From Nonlabens sp. (lineage in GTDB: Bacteria; Bacteroidota; Bacteroidia; Flavobacteriales; Flavobacteriaceae), in contig NZ_JAGYKG010000003.1 of assembly GCF_018401815.1 (NCBI RefSeq), positions 1 to 64,000 on the forward strand: 64,000 nucleotides of DNA. The letters run 5' to 3'. The translations under genes and the position numbers were made by a program. Positions 44,000 to 53,760 of the stretch are shown here, in pieces. Within the stretch, counting starts at the first letter, position 1. Every line of letters starts with the position of its first letter. The notes under the pieces were generated by a model that had not been told where the DNA came from, made no database searches, and worked only from the letters and a program-made list of their open reading frames with translations.

Positions 44000-46900
44000 A
44001 TGAATAAAAATTTTACCTACCTAGGAAACCAAAAAGCTGCTTTTGATCAAAGTAAGGTAAAGGGTGACCTTGTTGATTTTGAAAACGAAAAATATTACAA
44101 AATAACTAACCACGATGCTATGCGCCCATTTTTTATGAGTATAGTAAGTGATTCCAATCACTGGATGTTTGTATCTAGCAATGGGGGACTAACTGCAGGA
44201 CGCAAAAATAGCGATGCAGCTCTTTTTCCTTATTACACGGATGATAAGATTACAGAGTCCAACGATATTACGGGTAGTAAAACTATCATAAGAGTTCATA
44301 ATGAGAATCGAGACCTCCTTTGGGAGCCTTTTTCAAATCGATACTCGGGTATTTATAAAATTACACGCAATCTGTATAAAAATGCCTATGGCAACAAGCT
44401 GGTTTTTGAGGAGATCAACCACGACTTCAACCTTACCTACAGATATCATTGGAATTCAAGCGATAGGTATGGATTTATCAAAAAATCTGAATTGATCAAT
44501 CTGGGTTCTGATTCTTTAAAATTGACGGTTTTGGATGGTTTACAAAACATACTGCCAGCAAACGTAGGGGAAGACCTGCAAAAAGCCTCAAGTAATCTTG
44601 TAGACGCCTACAAAAGATCAGAACTACAACAAGTAACAGGTATTGGGATTATTGCTCTAAGTGCAGTTATAGTAGATAAAGCAGAGCCCAGTGAGGCACT
44701 TAAAGCTAATATAGCCTGGTCGTTGGGGCTTGATAATCCTACTTACTTGTTGTCAAGCTTGCAATTAGAAAACTTTAGAAAAGGAATAGCAGTAAAGCAA
44801 GAGACTGATATTAAGGCAGAAAAAGGAGCGTATTTTACCGTTTCTGATGTACAACTCCCTGCGGCAGAAACTAAAGTATGGTACACTGTAGCAGATGTCA
44901 ATCAAAATATTGTTTCTATAAACGATATCTCCAACCAGATTCAGAAAGATGCACATCTTATTGAAAAAATTCAAAAAGACATCGAATTAGGTTCTCAAAA
45001 ACTAGTAGCCCTTGTTGCCTCATCAGACGGATTGCAATTAACAGCAGATCCGTTAACCAACAACCGCCATTTTGCAAATACCATGTTCAATATCATGCGC
45101 GGGGGGATTTTTGATCACAACTATGTTATTGAAAAGCAAGACTTCTTAGAATATCTAGAAGCTGCAAATGTGGAGGTGTTTGAAAATACTCAAGAGTTAC
45201 TGCTAGAGCTTCCATCAGATTTTAATCTAGATGTTTTAAATCAAATAGCCTATTCTCAGAATCATCTAGATTTTAAAAGGTTAGTAATAGAGTACTTACC
45301 TTTAAAGTTTAGTAGAAGACATGGTGATCCTAGCCGTCCTTGGAATAAATTTTCTATCAATACCCGCAGTGAAATTGATGGTTCTAAAATATTAGACTAT
45401 GAAGGAAACTGGCGGGATATTTTCCAAAATTGGGAAGCTTTATCTCATTCTTATCCAGAGTTTATAGATGGAATGATCCATAAATTTTTAAACGCAACAA
45501 CATTTGATGGTTATAATCCATATCGAGTTACAAAAGGTGGATTTGATTGGGAAGTTATAGAAGAGGATGATCCGTGGTCCTATATCGGTTATTGGGGAGA
45601 TCACCAGATCATTTATTTGCTTAAATTCTTAGAATTTATTCAAGATGTTTACCCGGGGAAACTAGCTGCTTTTCTAAATGAAGACCTCTTTGTCTATGCA
45701 AATGTTCCTTATAAAATTAAGGAATATGTAGATATTTTAAATGATCCTAAAGACACTATTGATTTTGATTACCGGTTACAAGAAGTTATAGAGGAAAGAA
45801 GAGAACTATTGGGTGCAGATGGTTCGTTATTAAGAGACTCATCGGGATCCATTTATAAAGTGAATCTAATAGAAAAGCTATTAGCTACTATTCTTGCTAA
45901 AGTGTCTAATTTGATACCAGAAGCTGGAATATGGTTAAATACTCAAAGGCCAGAATGGAATGATGCTAATAATGCGCTAGTAGGTAATGGTGTTTCTATG
46001 GTAACGCTGTATTATTTACGACGTTTCTTAAATTACTTTAAAGACTTTGTAGAGGAGGCAGATATTAAGTCTTCTGCTATTTCCAAAGATTTGGAGGTGT
46101 TTTACACAGCGGTCACTACTACTTTAAAAAATCATCAAGGGGTACTAAATGGGTCTCTTAACAATACCCAACGTAGAGCTATTCTTGATGGCCTCTCCCA
46201 GCCAGCGAGCGATTATAGAAAAAACATCTATGATCACAATTTTTCTGGTGAGAAACAACATGTTTCAAAGGATAGTTTACTTGAATTTATAGAAATTACG
46301 TTAAGATATTTAGATCATAGTATCGATGCCAATAAGCGTAAAGATGGAATGTATCATGCTTATAATTTGATGACTGTCGAGGATAATGGTGATGTGAGTA
46401 TTTCTAATTTATCAGAAATGTTAGAAGGTCAAGTGGCAGTCTTAAGCTCTGGGTATTTAAAATCAGAACAGGCTTTAGAGGTCATGAACGCCTTAAAATC
46501 TAGTGCCTTATTCAGAGAAGATCAATACAGCTATATCCTATACCCAAATAAAGACTTACCAGGATTTGAAGAAAAGAACATCATTCCTAAAGAGCTGGTT
46601 TCAAAGTCTGAATTATTACAACAACTGCTCCAAGATAATAACCAACAAGTCATTGTTCAAGATCTGACAGGAGCCTATCATTTCAATTCGAACTTCAATA
46701 ATGTAAACAGCCTTAAAAAAGCCTTAAAGCAACTAGCTAAAGGACGTTATAACAGCCTTGTCAACAAGGAACAAAAACAGCTGGAAAAGACTTTTGAAGC
46801 TGTTTTTAACCATAAAGCATTTACGGGGAGATCTGGAACATTCTTTGGTTTTGAAGGATTAGGTTCCATATACTGGCATATGGTTTCAAAGCTATTGCTT

Positions 46901-47461
46901 GCTGTACAAGAATGTAGTTTAAAAGCAGTTAATGATGGTGAAAGCAGTGCGTTAATAGGCGAGATGTTTGATCATTACTACGAGATACAGGCAGGGATAG
47001 GTGCCCATAAATCACCTGAATTATATGGAGCGGTCCCTACAGATCCCTATTCACATACACCGGCAACAAAAGGCGCTCAACAGCCAGGTATGACCGGACA
47101 GGTAAAAGAAGATATTTTGAGCCGTTTTGGGGAGTTAGGTGTCGTTGTTTCTGATGGTGTTCTTGCTTTTAAACCTAGTTTGTTGCGACAACAAGAGTTT
47201 CTAGCAGAAGATGACGTTTTCAATTATATAGATGTGAATCAAAAAGAACAGGCCATTGCCGTAAGTCAAGGATCTCTGGCATTTACCTATTGCCAGGTTC
47301 CAGTGATCTATACGAATTCTCATCAACAAAGTATACAAGTGGTACATAAAGATGGTACAGAAAAAACCTTTGAGGAATTAAAATTGGATAAAACAACCAG
47401 TGAAAGTTTGTTTCGACGTACAGCAGAGATCAATCATATCATTGTAAAGCTAATCAAATAG
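44000..47461 (+). CDS. beta-1,3-glucan phosphorylase, GH149-like
   Basis: A 1153-aa cytoplasmic protein with no signal peptide. Its length and character (N-terminal beta sandwich with RYSGIYKITRNLYKN, then an alpha/alpha barrel with DPSRPWNKFSI, WRDIFQNWEALSHSYPEF, YWGDHQIIYLLKFLEF and PEWNDANNALVGNGVSMVTLYYLRR) fit GH149, the family of beta-1,3-oligoglucan phosphorylases related to GH94 cellobiose phosphorylases. The C-terminal GMTGQVKEDILSRFGELGV block is similar to the phosphate-site region of that clan. The reaction releases glucose-1-phosphate from beta-1,3-glucan with inorganic phosphate and saves ATP. GH94 or GH161 membership is the main alternative. It stands between GH16 and GH17 genes, as expected for intracellular use of imported laminari-oligosaccharides. 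I identify it by pattern, not by search. Confidence 0.75.
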   Translation: MNKNFTYLGNQKAAFDQSKVKGDLVDFENEKYYKITNHDAMRPFFMSIVSDSNHWMFVSSNGGLTAGRKNSDAALFPYYTDDKITESNDITGSKTIIRVHNENRDLLWEPFSNRYSGIYKITRNLYKNAYGNKLVFEEINHDFNLTYRYHWNSSDRYGFIKKSELINLGSDSLKLTVLDGLQNILPANVGEDLQKASSNLVDAYKRSELQQVTGIGIIALSAVIVDKAEPSEALKANIAWSLGLDNPTYLLSSLQLENFRKGIAVKQETDIKAEKGAYFTVSDVQLPAAETKVWYTVADVNQNIVSINDISNQIQKDAHLIEKIQKDIELGSQKLVALVASSDGLQLTADPLTNNRHFANTMFNIMRGGIFDHNYVIEKQDFLEYLEAANVEVFENTQELLLELPSDFNLDVLNQIAYSQNHLDFKRLVIEYLPLKFSRRHGDPSRPWNKFSINTRSEIDGSKILDYEGNWRDIFQNWEALSHSYPEFIDGMIHKFLNATTFDGYNPYRVTKGGFDWEVIEEDDPWSYIGYWGDHQIIYLLKFLEFIQDVYPGKLAAFLNEDLFVYANVPYKIKEYVDILNDPKDTIDFDYRLQEVIEERRELLGADGSLLRDSSGSIYKVNLIEKLLATILAKVSNLIPEAGIWLNTQRPEWNDANNALVGNGVSMVTLYYLRRFLNYFKDFVEEADIKSSAISKDLEVFYTAVTTTLKNHQGVLNGSLNNTQRRAILDGLSQPASDYRKNIYDHNFSGEKQHVSKDSLLEFIEITLRYLDHSIDANKRKDGMYHAYNLMTVEDNGDVSISNLSEMLEGQVAVLSSGYLKSEQALEVMNALKSSALFREDQYSYILYPNKDLPGFEEKNIIPKELVSKSELLQQLLQDNNQQVIVQDLTGAYHFNSNFNNVNSLKKALKQLAKGRYNSLVNKEQKQLEKTFEAVFNHKAFTGRSGTFFGFEGLGSIYWHMVSKLLLAVQECSLKAVNDGESSALIGEMFDHYYEIQAGIGAHKSPELYGAVPTDPYSHTPATKGAQQPGMTGQVKEDILSRFGELGVVVSDGVLAFKPSLLRQQEFLAEDDVFNYIDVNQKEQAIAVSQGSLAFTYCQVPVIYTNSHQQSIQVVHKDGTEKTFEELKLDKTTSESLFRRTAEINHIIVKLIK

Positions 47462-47491
47462 GCTATGGAATCATAGATCATGTATTAATTC

Positions 47492-47505
47492 GCTTTCGCG
47501 AAAGC
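47492..47505. repeat. iterated palindrome, copy 9
   Basis: GCTTTCGCGAAAGC, flanked by C and G, in the 63-bp gap between the phosphorylase stop and the next ATG, 20 bases upstream of that ATG. Confidence 0.9.
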
Positions 47506-47524
47506 GAAAATTAAAACTAACCCA

Positions 47525-48802
47525 ATGAACATCAATCGCAGTTTTAAAATAGGAATAGTAGTAGGACACTTATTTATTCTAGCAAGTTGCGGTTATCAAC
47601 CAAAAGAACAGGAAGAAGTGAAGCAGAAGAAAGAAATGAATGCAGCAGATATTTTGGGTAACCCAGATTATCAAGCTATTTCTTATGGGGGTTATAGAGG
47701 GATTTCTAGAGAAGAGCAACCTACAATTGCCCAGCTTAAGGAAGATATTAGAATCATGGCAGCCATGGGGATAAAAATCTTGCGCACGTATAACGTACAA
47801 CCTCATCTACCACATGCTTCCAATGTTCTCGCTGCGATACAGGAGCTTAAGAAGGAAGATTCAAATTTTGAAATGTACGTCATGCTTGGAGCATGGATAG
47901 ATTGTAAAAATGCTTGGACTGGAATAGAACCAGATCACCACCTAGAGAGTGAGGCAAATGCTGGAGAGATAGCTAGAGCAGTGGCCTTAGCCTCTGCATA
48001 TCCTGATATTGTGAAAGTAATCGCTGTAGGTAATGAAGCTATGGTGAAATGGGCCGCCAGTTATTATGTGCAGCCTGCTGTTATTTTAAAATGGGTCAAC
48101 CATTTGCAGGGGTTGAAGAAAAAAGGCAAGCTCTCTAAAGATTTATGGATTACGAGTTCAGATAATTTTGCCTCTTGGGGGGGTGGTGATTATATTTATC
48201 ATACACCAGACTTGACAAAACTATTAAAAGCGGTTGATTATGTTTCTTTGCACACCTATCCTATGCATGATACCCACTATAATGCTGTATTCTGGGGAAC
48301 GTTAAGCTTTGAAAAAAGCTTGACAACTCATGAAAAAATGGATACCGCTATGCGACGCGCAAGAGATTATGCAAAATCACAATACAGAAGTGTTGTGGAA
48401 TATATGAAGGTATTAGGTGTTGATAAGCCTGTTCACATAGGCGAAACCGGTTGGGCTTCGGTGTCAAATGGTCATTATGGGCCAGATGGTTCTAGAGCTA
48501 CAGATGAATACAAAAGCGCCAAATTCTATCATTTGATGAGAGAATGGACTAATCAAGAAGGGATTTCTTGTTTTTATTTTGAGGCCTTTGATGAGCGATG
48601 GAAAGATGCTGCTAATGCACTGGGATCTGAAAATCACTTCGGGCTTTTTACCCTTGATGGTAAAGCAAAATATGCCTTATGGAATAGGGTTGATGACCAA
48701 ACTTTTAAAGGGTTAACTAGAGGGGGTAAGCCCATTACTAAAACCTACAATGGAGATAAAGAGGAATTGATGAAAGACGTCTTATTACCACCTTTCAAAT
48801 AA
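47525..48802 (+). CDS. GH17 beta-1,3-glucanase or transglycosylase lipoprotein
   Basis: A 425-aa lipoprotein (LASCGYQPKE, lipid Cys22) with a short charged linker and a GH17 barrel. Acid/base Glu171 lies in AVGNEAMV and nucleophile Glu307 in HIGETGWAS. GYRGISREEQPT and ILRTYNVQPHLP mark the barrel start. GH17 enzymes cut or rearrange beta-1,3-glucan; some bacterial members are transferases. The location is periplasmic or outer-membrane inner leaflet, since the residues after the cysteine are not acidic as in the surface proteins here. It lies between the phosphorylase and GH30 genes. Confidence 0.9.
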   Translation: MNINRSFKIGIVVGHLFILASCGYQPKEQEEVKQKKEMNAADILGNPDYQAISYGGYRGISREEQPTIAQLKEDIRIMAAMGIKILRTYNVQPHLPHASNVLAAIQELKKEDSNFEMYVMLGAWIDCKNAWTGIEPDHHLESEANAGEIARAVALASAYPDIVKVIAVGNEAMVKWAASYYVQPAVILKWVNHLQGLKKKGKLSKDLWITSSDNFASWGGGDYIYHTPDLTKLLKAVDYVSLHTYPMHDTHYNAVFWGTLSFEKSLTTHEKMDTAMRRARDYAKSQYRSVVEYMKVLGVDKPVHIGETGWASVSNGHYGPDGSRATDEYKSAKFYHLMREWTNQEGISCFYFEAFDERWKDAANALGSENHFGLFTLDGKAKYALWNRVDDQTFKGLTRGGKPITKTYNGDKEELMKDVLLPPFK

Positions 48803-48845
48803 AATAACTGGAGAAGATTGATGAAGAAGGATAAAATACCACGAA

Positions 48846-50360
48846 ATGAAATATAGTAAATATGGAACAATTTGTTTATTCACCTTTCTTATGTTAAGTT
48901 GTAAAGAGAAAAGTGAAAAGCCTGTAGAAAAGAAAAAACTTGTTGTTGAAGTTTACGAGACTTCTGCGTCTGGTAATCATCTAACTAAAGTGATGCCTTT
49001 TGAAGTACAGGACAGCACTACGGTAATTACGATTAATGAAGCAATAACCTATCAAACTATTACTGGATTTGGTGGGGCATTTACAGAGTCCTCTGCCTAT
49101 TTACTCAATCGATTGAGTAAAAAAAACAGGGATACCATCATTAACGCTTATTTTTCTCGAGAGGGAGCAAATTACTCGCTTACGCGCACCCACATGAATT
49201 CTTGTGATTTTTCTTTATCGCAATATTCCTATTCCCCAGTGGAAGACGATGTGACCCTAGAACACTTTAGTATAGAAGAGGATAGAGATGATTTAATTCC
49301 GATGATTAAGGACGCTATGGCAGCATCTGAAGATGGTTTTAATCTATTTGCCTCCCCATGGACCGCAGCACCATGGATGAAGGATAATAAGGATTGGGTA
49401 GGGGGTAAGTTATTGCCTAAATATTATGATACTTGGGCACTTTTCTTTTCAAAATATGTGGATGCTTATGAAGCAGAAGGCATTCCTATATGGGGGTTTA
49501 CGGTAGAAAATGAGCCGCACGGAAATGGGAACAACTGGGAAAGTATGCATTATACTCCCAAGGAAATGACCGATTTTGTTCAGTTTCATTTAGGACCTAA
49601 GTTAGAGGCTGACGGGCATGGGGATAAAGTTATTTTAGGTTATGATCAAAACAGAGCAGGTATTAAAGAATGGGTTGATGAAATGTATAGAGATGAGGCA
49701 TCTTCTAAGTATTTTGACGGTACTGCCATTCACTGGTATGAAAGCACCTATGATTACTTTCCTGAATATTTACAATACGCACATCATAAAGCGCCAGATA
49801 AATACTTGATCGAGACAGAAGGTTGTGTAGATTCAGAAGTGCCGGCTTGGAAAGACGATCAGTGGTATTGGTCTAAAGAAGCTACCGATTGGGGCTGGGA
49901 CTGGGCGCGTGAAGAAGAAAAGTATTTGCACCCAAAATATGCACCTGTAAACCGCTATGCGCGCGACATCATTGGGTGTATGAACAACTGGGTAGATGGA
50001 TGGGTGGACTGGAATATGGTTTTAGACCGACAAGGTGGGCCTAACTGGTTTAAAAATTGGTGTGTTGCACCAGTAATTGTAGATCCAGATCAGGATGAGG
50101 TGTATTTCACTCCTCTTTATTATACCATGGCACATTTTAGTAAATACATTCGTCCAGGCGCTCAAGTTATTGATGTAGCATATACAGACAATGACCTTAT
50201 GGTGACCGCTGCAAAGAATTTGGACGGCAGTATTGCCTTTGTTATTTTTAATGAAGGTATGAAGGATAAAAATTATGAATTGCGCTTTCGCGAAAGCGTG
50301 ATCAACATTCATTTAGGCCCACAGAGCTTACAAACCGTTATTATACCAACTAAAAACTAA
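48846..50360 (+). CDS. GH30 glucanase lipoprotein, probable endo-beta-1,6-glucanase
   Basis: A 504-aa lipoprotein (LSCKEKSEK, lipid Cys19). The GH30 features are GFGGAFTESSAYLLN, GANYSLTRTHMNSCDFS, acid/base Glu223 in VENEPHG and nucleophile Glu325 in IETEGC, then the C-terminal beta domain (YTPLYYTMAHFSKYIRPGAQVI). GH30 subfamilies 1 and 3 cover glucosylceramidases and beta-1,6-glucanases; the locus makes debranching of laminarin beta-1,6 links the best guess. A palindrome copy near the 3' end encodes RFRES. It ends 5 bases before the transporter gene. Confidence 0.9.
   Translation: MKYSKYGTICLFTFLMLSCKEKSEKPVEKKKLVVEVYETSASGNHLTKVMPFEVQDSTTVITINEAITYQTITGFGGAFTESSAYLLNRLSKKNRDTIINAYFSREGANYSLTRTHMNSCDFSLSQYSYSPVEDDVTLEHFSIEEDRDDLIPMIKDAMAASEDGFNLFASPWTAAPWMKDNKDWVGGKLLPKYYDTWALFFSKYVDAYEAEGIPIWGFTVENEPHGNGNNWESMHYTPKEMTDFVQFHLGPKLEADGHGDKVILGYDQNRAGIKEWVDEMYRDEASSKYFDGTAIHWYESTYDYFPEYLQYAHHKAPDKYLIETEGCVDSEVPAWKDDQWYWSKEATDWGWDWAREEEKYLHPKYAPVNRYARDIIGCMNNWVDGWVDWNMVLDRQGGPNWFKNWCVAPVIVDPDQDEVYFTPLYYTMAHFSKYIRPGAQVIDVAYTDNDLMVTAAKNLDGSIAFVIFNEGMKDKNYELRFRESVINIHLGPQSLQTVIIPTKN
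50284..50297. repeat. iterated palindrome, copy 10 (inside the GH30 gene)
   Basis: GCTTTCGCGAAAGC inside the C-terminal beta domain, read in a different frame from copies 2 and 6, giving Arg-Phe-Arg-Glu-Ser. Confidence 0.9.
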
Positions 50361-50365
50361 ATATT

Positions 50366-52705
50366 ATGTCCAGTACTACTCATAAAGTCCATTTTGGCCA
50401 AAAAGTTGCTTTCGGTCTAGGAATGCTGGCCAACCAGATGTTCCCCGCGGCACTAGGTATTTTTATGGTGGTTTTAGTTCAGAATCTCGGTTTTCCTACT
50501 TGGATGTGGGGGGTGTTATTTTTCCTTCCCCGAGTATTTGATTCCATTACCGATCCAATTATGGGGTTTATTTCAGACAATACAAAATCAGTTTGGGGTA
50601 GACGCAGGCAATACGTTTTTATAGGAGCGGTGATGATGGGGATTTCATTTAGTCTGATGTGGCAACTTTACGAAGTAGACTCCTTAAGTTATAACTTTAT
50701 TTATTTCTTGATATGGTCTCTAGTTTTCTATTTAGGTCTCACCATATTCAGTGTTCCCTACGTAGCTATGGGTTATGAAATGAGTGATAATTTTCATGAG
50801 CGCACAGACATTATGGCGGTTGCACAATGGATAGGGCAATGGGCTTGGGTAATAGCTCCTTGGTTTTGGGTGATCATGTATGACCCTTCGTGGTTTGAGA
50901 ATGGTGCTGTTGCTACTAGAACTATAGCTATTTGGGTGGGTGTTATTTGTGCTATTTTAGCCATGGTTCCGGCCCTTTTTATTAAAAGTACCTCTACTTT
51001 AAAGGATGATAGTTTAACTCCACTAACTATAAAGACAATAGGAGGCAGTGTTCAACAAATTATCAATAATTTTAAAGAAGCCTTTAAGATTGAAGATTTT
51101 AAAAAACTTTGTTTTTCGACATTCTTAATTTTTAACGCTTTTAATACAGTTGCAGGATTCTCATTTTTTATCGTAGTTTATTATTTGTTTAATGGAGATA
51201 CAGCTGCAGCTGGTATTTGGCCTACATTGTTAGGAAGTATAGGGGCATTGGTAACTACCTTTTTGGTCATACCTGCCGTTGCAAAAATGTCCAAAATTTT
51301 AGGTAAGAAGAATGCCTTTTTATGGTCACAAGGGATATCAGTAGTGGGTTATGTGATGCTTTGGTTTTTATTTGTTCCAGGTAAACCTTACCTGTTTTTA
51401 TTTGCACTACCTTTCTTTTCCTTTGGTATAGGAAGTCTATTTACTCTTATGATGTCAATGACTTCAGATGTAATTGATATAGATGAATTAAATACGGGAA
51501 AACGAAGAGAAGGTGTTTTTGGGGCTATTTATTGGTGGATGGTCAAATTTGGTTTTGCCATAGCAGGACTTTTAACCGGTGTTATTATGTCAATGGTGGG
51601 ATTTGTACCAGACGCCGTTAACTCTGAAGCTGCTATTACAGGAATACGATTGTTTTACTCAGGTTTGCCAATAGCAGGTACACTAGGTGCCATGTGGATC
51701 ATGCGCAATTACGATCTGACCGAGGAACGATCTTTAGAAATTAGTGCAGCGCTAGCCCTTAGAAAAAAACCCGTAACCAAACCGGTAAGTTCTTCTTATT
51801 ACGAATTAAATAAGTTACAATCATTGGGTTCTTTTGAAGAAACATCTAAGTATCCAACTGATGTCAATATGGATGTGACGCTTACAGAATTATCCGAACA
51901 TTTTAAAGTAACTTTAGAGGAGGGATTACATGGTATTTGTTTTAGTCCTTACAGGGAAGGTCAGGATGTACGGGATACGTTAACAGGTACCCAAATAGAT
52001 CATAGAATGGAGGTAATTGCGCCATATACAAAGTGGATTCGATCCTTTTCTACCACCAAAGGAAATGAACTTATTCCGTTATCAGCGCGTTCTAAAGGTA
52101 TAAAAACTTTAGTAGGTGCCTGGATAAGTGCCGATAAAGCTCAAAATGATTTAGAAATTCAAAATCTTATTGAGCAGGCTAAAAAAGGAATGGTAGATAT
52201 CGCAGTGGTAGGTAACGAAGTTTTATTAAGAGAAGAACTCACTTTAGACGAGCTGCTATTTTATGTAAGAAAAGTGAAAACCGCTGTTCCCGATATTCAG
52301 GTGGGTTATGTGGATGCCTACTACCAATTTGTAGAAAACCCTCAGTTGGTAGAGGAATGTGATGTGATTTTAGCCAACTGTTATCCTTTCTGGGAAGGTT
52401 GTGATATAGATAACGCAACAGCATACCTCAATGAAATGCATAACATTGTCAGTAGAGTAGCAAAAGGAAAATCTGTCATCATTACAGAAACAGGCTGGCC
52501 AAATCAAGGTGATGATAATCAAAATGCAACTCCTTCAAAAATAAATGCCATGAAATATTTTGTAAATGTAACCAATTGGGCAAAAGATAAAGGAGTCGAA
52601 ACGTTTTACTTCTCATCCTTTGACGAGTCCTGGAAAGTACGACAAGAAGGAGAAGTAGGAGCCCGATGGGGATTATGGGATAAAAATGAAAATTTAAAAT
52701 ATTAA
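50366..52705 (+). CDS. GPH/MFS-type sugar symporter fused to a GH17 domain
   Basis: A 779-aa fusion. Residues 1-450 are a 12-helix glycoside-pentoside-hexuronide cation symporter: FGLGMLANQMFPAALG, then LPRVFDSITDPIMGFISDNT and SVWGRRRQY between helices 2 and 3. A 50-residue polar linker leads to a GH17 barrel from about 507, with Glu618 in AVVGNEVLL and Glu708 in IITETGWP. With 12 helices both ends face the cytoplasm, so the enzyme domain would act on sugar as it emerges inside. No stop or frameshift separates the parts. The GH17 part is most like the free GH17 that starts 2 bases downstream, suggesting duplication then fusion or the reverse. Confidence 0.9.
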   Translation: MSSTTHKVHFGQKVAFGLGMLANQMFPAALGIFMVVLVQNLGFPTWMWGVLFFLPRVFDSITDPIMGFISDNTKSVWGRRRQYVFIGAVMMGISFSLMWQLYEVDSLSYNFIYFLIWSLVFYLGLTIFSVPYVAMGYEMSDNFHERTDIMAVAQWIGQWAWVIAPWFWVIMYDPSWFENGAVATRTIAIWVGVICAILAMVPALFIKSTSTLKDDSLTPLTIKTIGGSVQQIINNFKEAFKIEDFKKLCFSTFLIFNAFNTVAGFSFFIVVYYLFNGDTAAAGIWPTLLGSIGALVTTFLVIPAVAKMSKILGKKNAFLWSQGISVVGYVMLWFLFVPGKPYLFLFALPFFSFGIGSLFTLMMSMTSDVIDIDELNTGKRREGVFGAIYWWMVKFGFAIAGLLTGVIMSMVGFVPDAVNSEAAITGIRLFYSGLPIAGTLGAMWIMRNYDLTEERSLEISAALALRKKPVTKPVSSSYYELNKLQSLGSFEETSKYPTDVNMDVTLTELSEHFKVTLEEGLHGICFSPYREGQDVRDTLTGTQIDHRMEVIAPYTKWIRSFSTTKGNELIPLSARSKGIKTLVGAWISADKAQNDLEIQNLIEQAKKGMVDIAVVGNEVLLREELTLDELLFYVRKVKTAVPDIQVGYVDAYYQFVENPQLVEECDVILANCYPFWEGCDIDNATAYLNEMHNIVSRVAKGKSVIITETGWPNQGDDNQNATPSKINAMKYFVNVTNWAKDKGVETFYFSSFDESWKVRQEGEVGARWGLWDKNENLKY

Positions 52706-52707
52706 TT

Positions 52708-53637
52708 ATGTCATTTAGAAACGAAGAATATCATCCGTATCAAGAATATCAAAAGCATCATGAACCGGACCCTGCAGATAGCTCAGGGATTGACTTTAAA
52801 GCGTATAACTCTTTAGAGGATTTGGAGAAGTTATGGAAAGATACTTTAAATACAGGTATACACGGGATTTGTTTTAGTATGTATGAAGATGGGCAGCAGC
52901 CTGGAGATCATATAACTATGGAACAAGTAGAACGACGTATAGGAATATTGAAGCCTTATACCAAATGGGTGCGATCCTTCTCTTGTATAGAGGGAAATGA
53001 ATATGTACCTCAAGTAGCTCATAATAAAGGTCTTAAAACTCTTGTAGGCGCCTGGTTAAGCAATGATCTTGACAAAAATGAATTAGAGATTGAAGCCTTG
53101 ATAGATCTAGGTAAAAAAGGTTTTGTGGATATAGCAGCAGTTGGTAATGAAGTGCTTTATCGCAATGACCTTTCTATTGAACAGTTATTAAAATACATCA
53201 AAAGAGTTAAAAAAGCCCTGCCAAATACTCCAGTGGGTTATGTGGATGCTTATTATGAGTTTGTAGTGCATCAGGAACTAGTTCAACATTCTGATGTGAT
53301 TTTAACCAATTGTTACCCCTATTGGGAAGGAACACATATAGATTATTCCTTAGGTCATATGAACGATATGTTCCATCAAGTACTTAGTGTCAGCCAAGGT
53401 AAGAGAGTGATCATCACCGAAACAGGCTGGCCTAGTCAAGGGGAGAGTTTAAGAGAAGCACATTCATCAGCTATAAATGCTATGAAGTACTTTATAAACG
53501 CACAACGTTGGTCAAGTCAAAACGATATTGACCTATTCTATTTTTCTTCATTTGATGAGTCTTGGAAAAAAGGAGCTGAGGGTGAAGTAGGGGCCTATTG
53601 GGGCCTTTGGGATAAATTAGAACAATTAAAATTTTAA
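52708..53637 (+). CDS. cytoplasmic GH17 glucanase or transglycosylase
   Basis: A 309-aa protein with no signal peptide: a compact GH17 barrel with acid/base Glu148 (AVGNEVLY) and nucleophile Glu238 (IITETGWP). Strong similarity to the fused GH17 domain shows in GIHGICFSMYEDGQ, TKWVRSFSCIEGNEY, GYVDAYYEFV and FYFSSFDESWKKG. It begins 2 bases after the transporter stop, so it is coupled. Cytoplasmic location fits cooperation with the phosphorylase, by shortening imported glucan chains or redistributing chain lengths. Confidence 0.9.
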   Translation: MSFRNEEYHPYQEYQKHHEPDPADSSGIDFKAYNSLEDLEKLWKDTLNTGIHGICFSMYEDGQQPGDHITMEQVERRIGILKPYTKWVRSFSCIEGNEYVPQVAHNKGLKTLVGAWLSNDLDKNELEIEALIDLGKKGFVDIAAVGNEVLYRNDLSIEQLLKYIKRVKKALPNTPVGYVDAYYEFVVHQELVQHSDVILTNCYPYWEGTHIDYSLGHMNDMFHQVLSVSQGKRVIITETGWPSQGESLREAHSSAINAMKYFINAQRWSSQNDIDLFYFSSFDESWKKGAEGEVGAYWGLWDKLEQLKF

Positions 53638-53760
53638 GAAATCACGAGTTACACTCCTTGATATTTATTAGATAATGATTCATTAGTGCATAGTGCAAGA
53701 TGGAAGTGATCACCTTCATTGCAATGAGATGTTCAGCAATTTATAACAGGTAGCGTATCA

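Noticed and set aside
50366..52705. Artificial fusion from a sequencing frameshift
   Set aside because: The linker reads as sensible polar protein sequence in one frame, and the next gene has its own start 2 bases after this stop, so a missed stop is unlikely.
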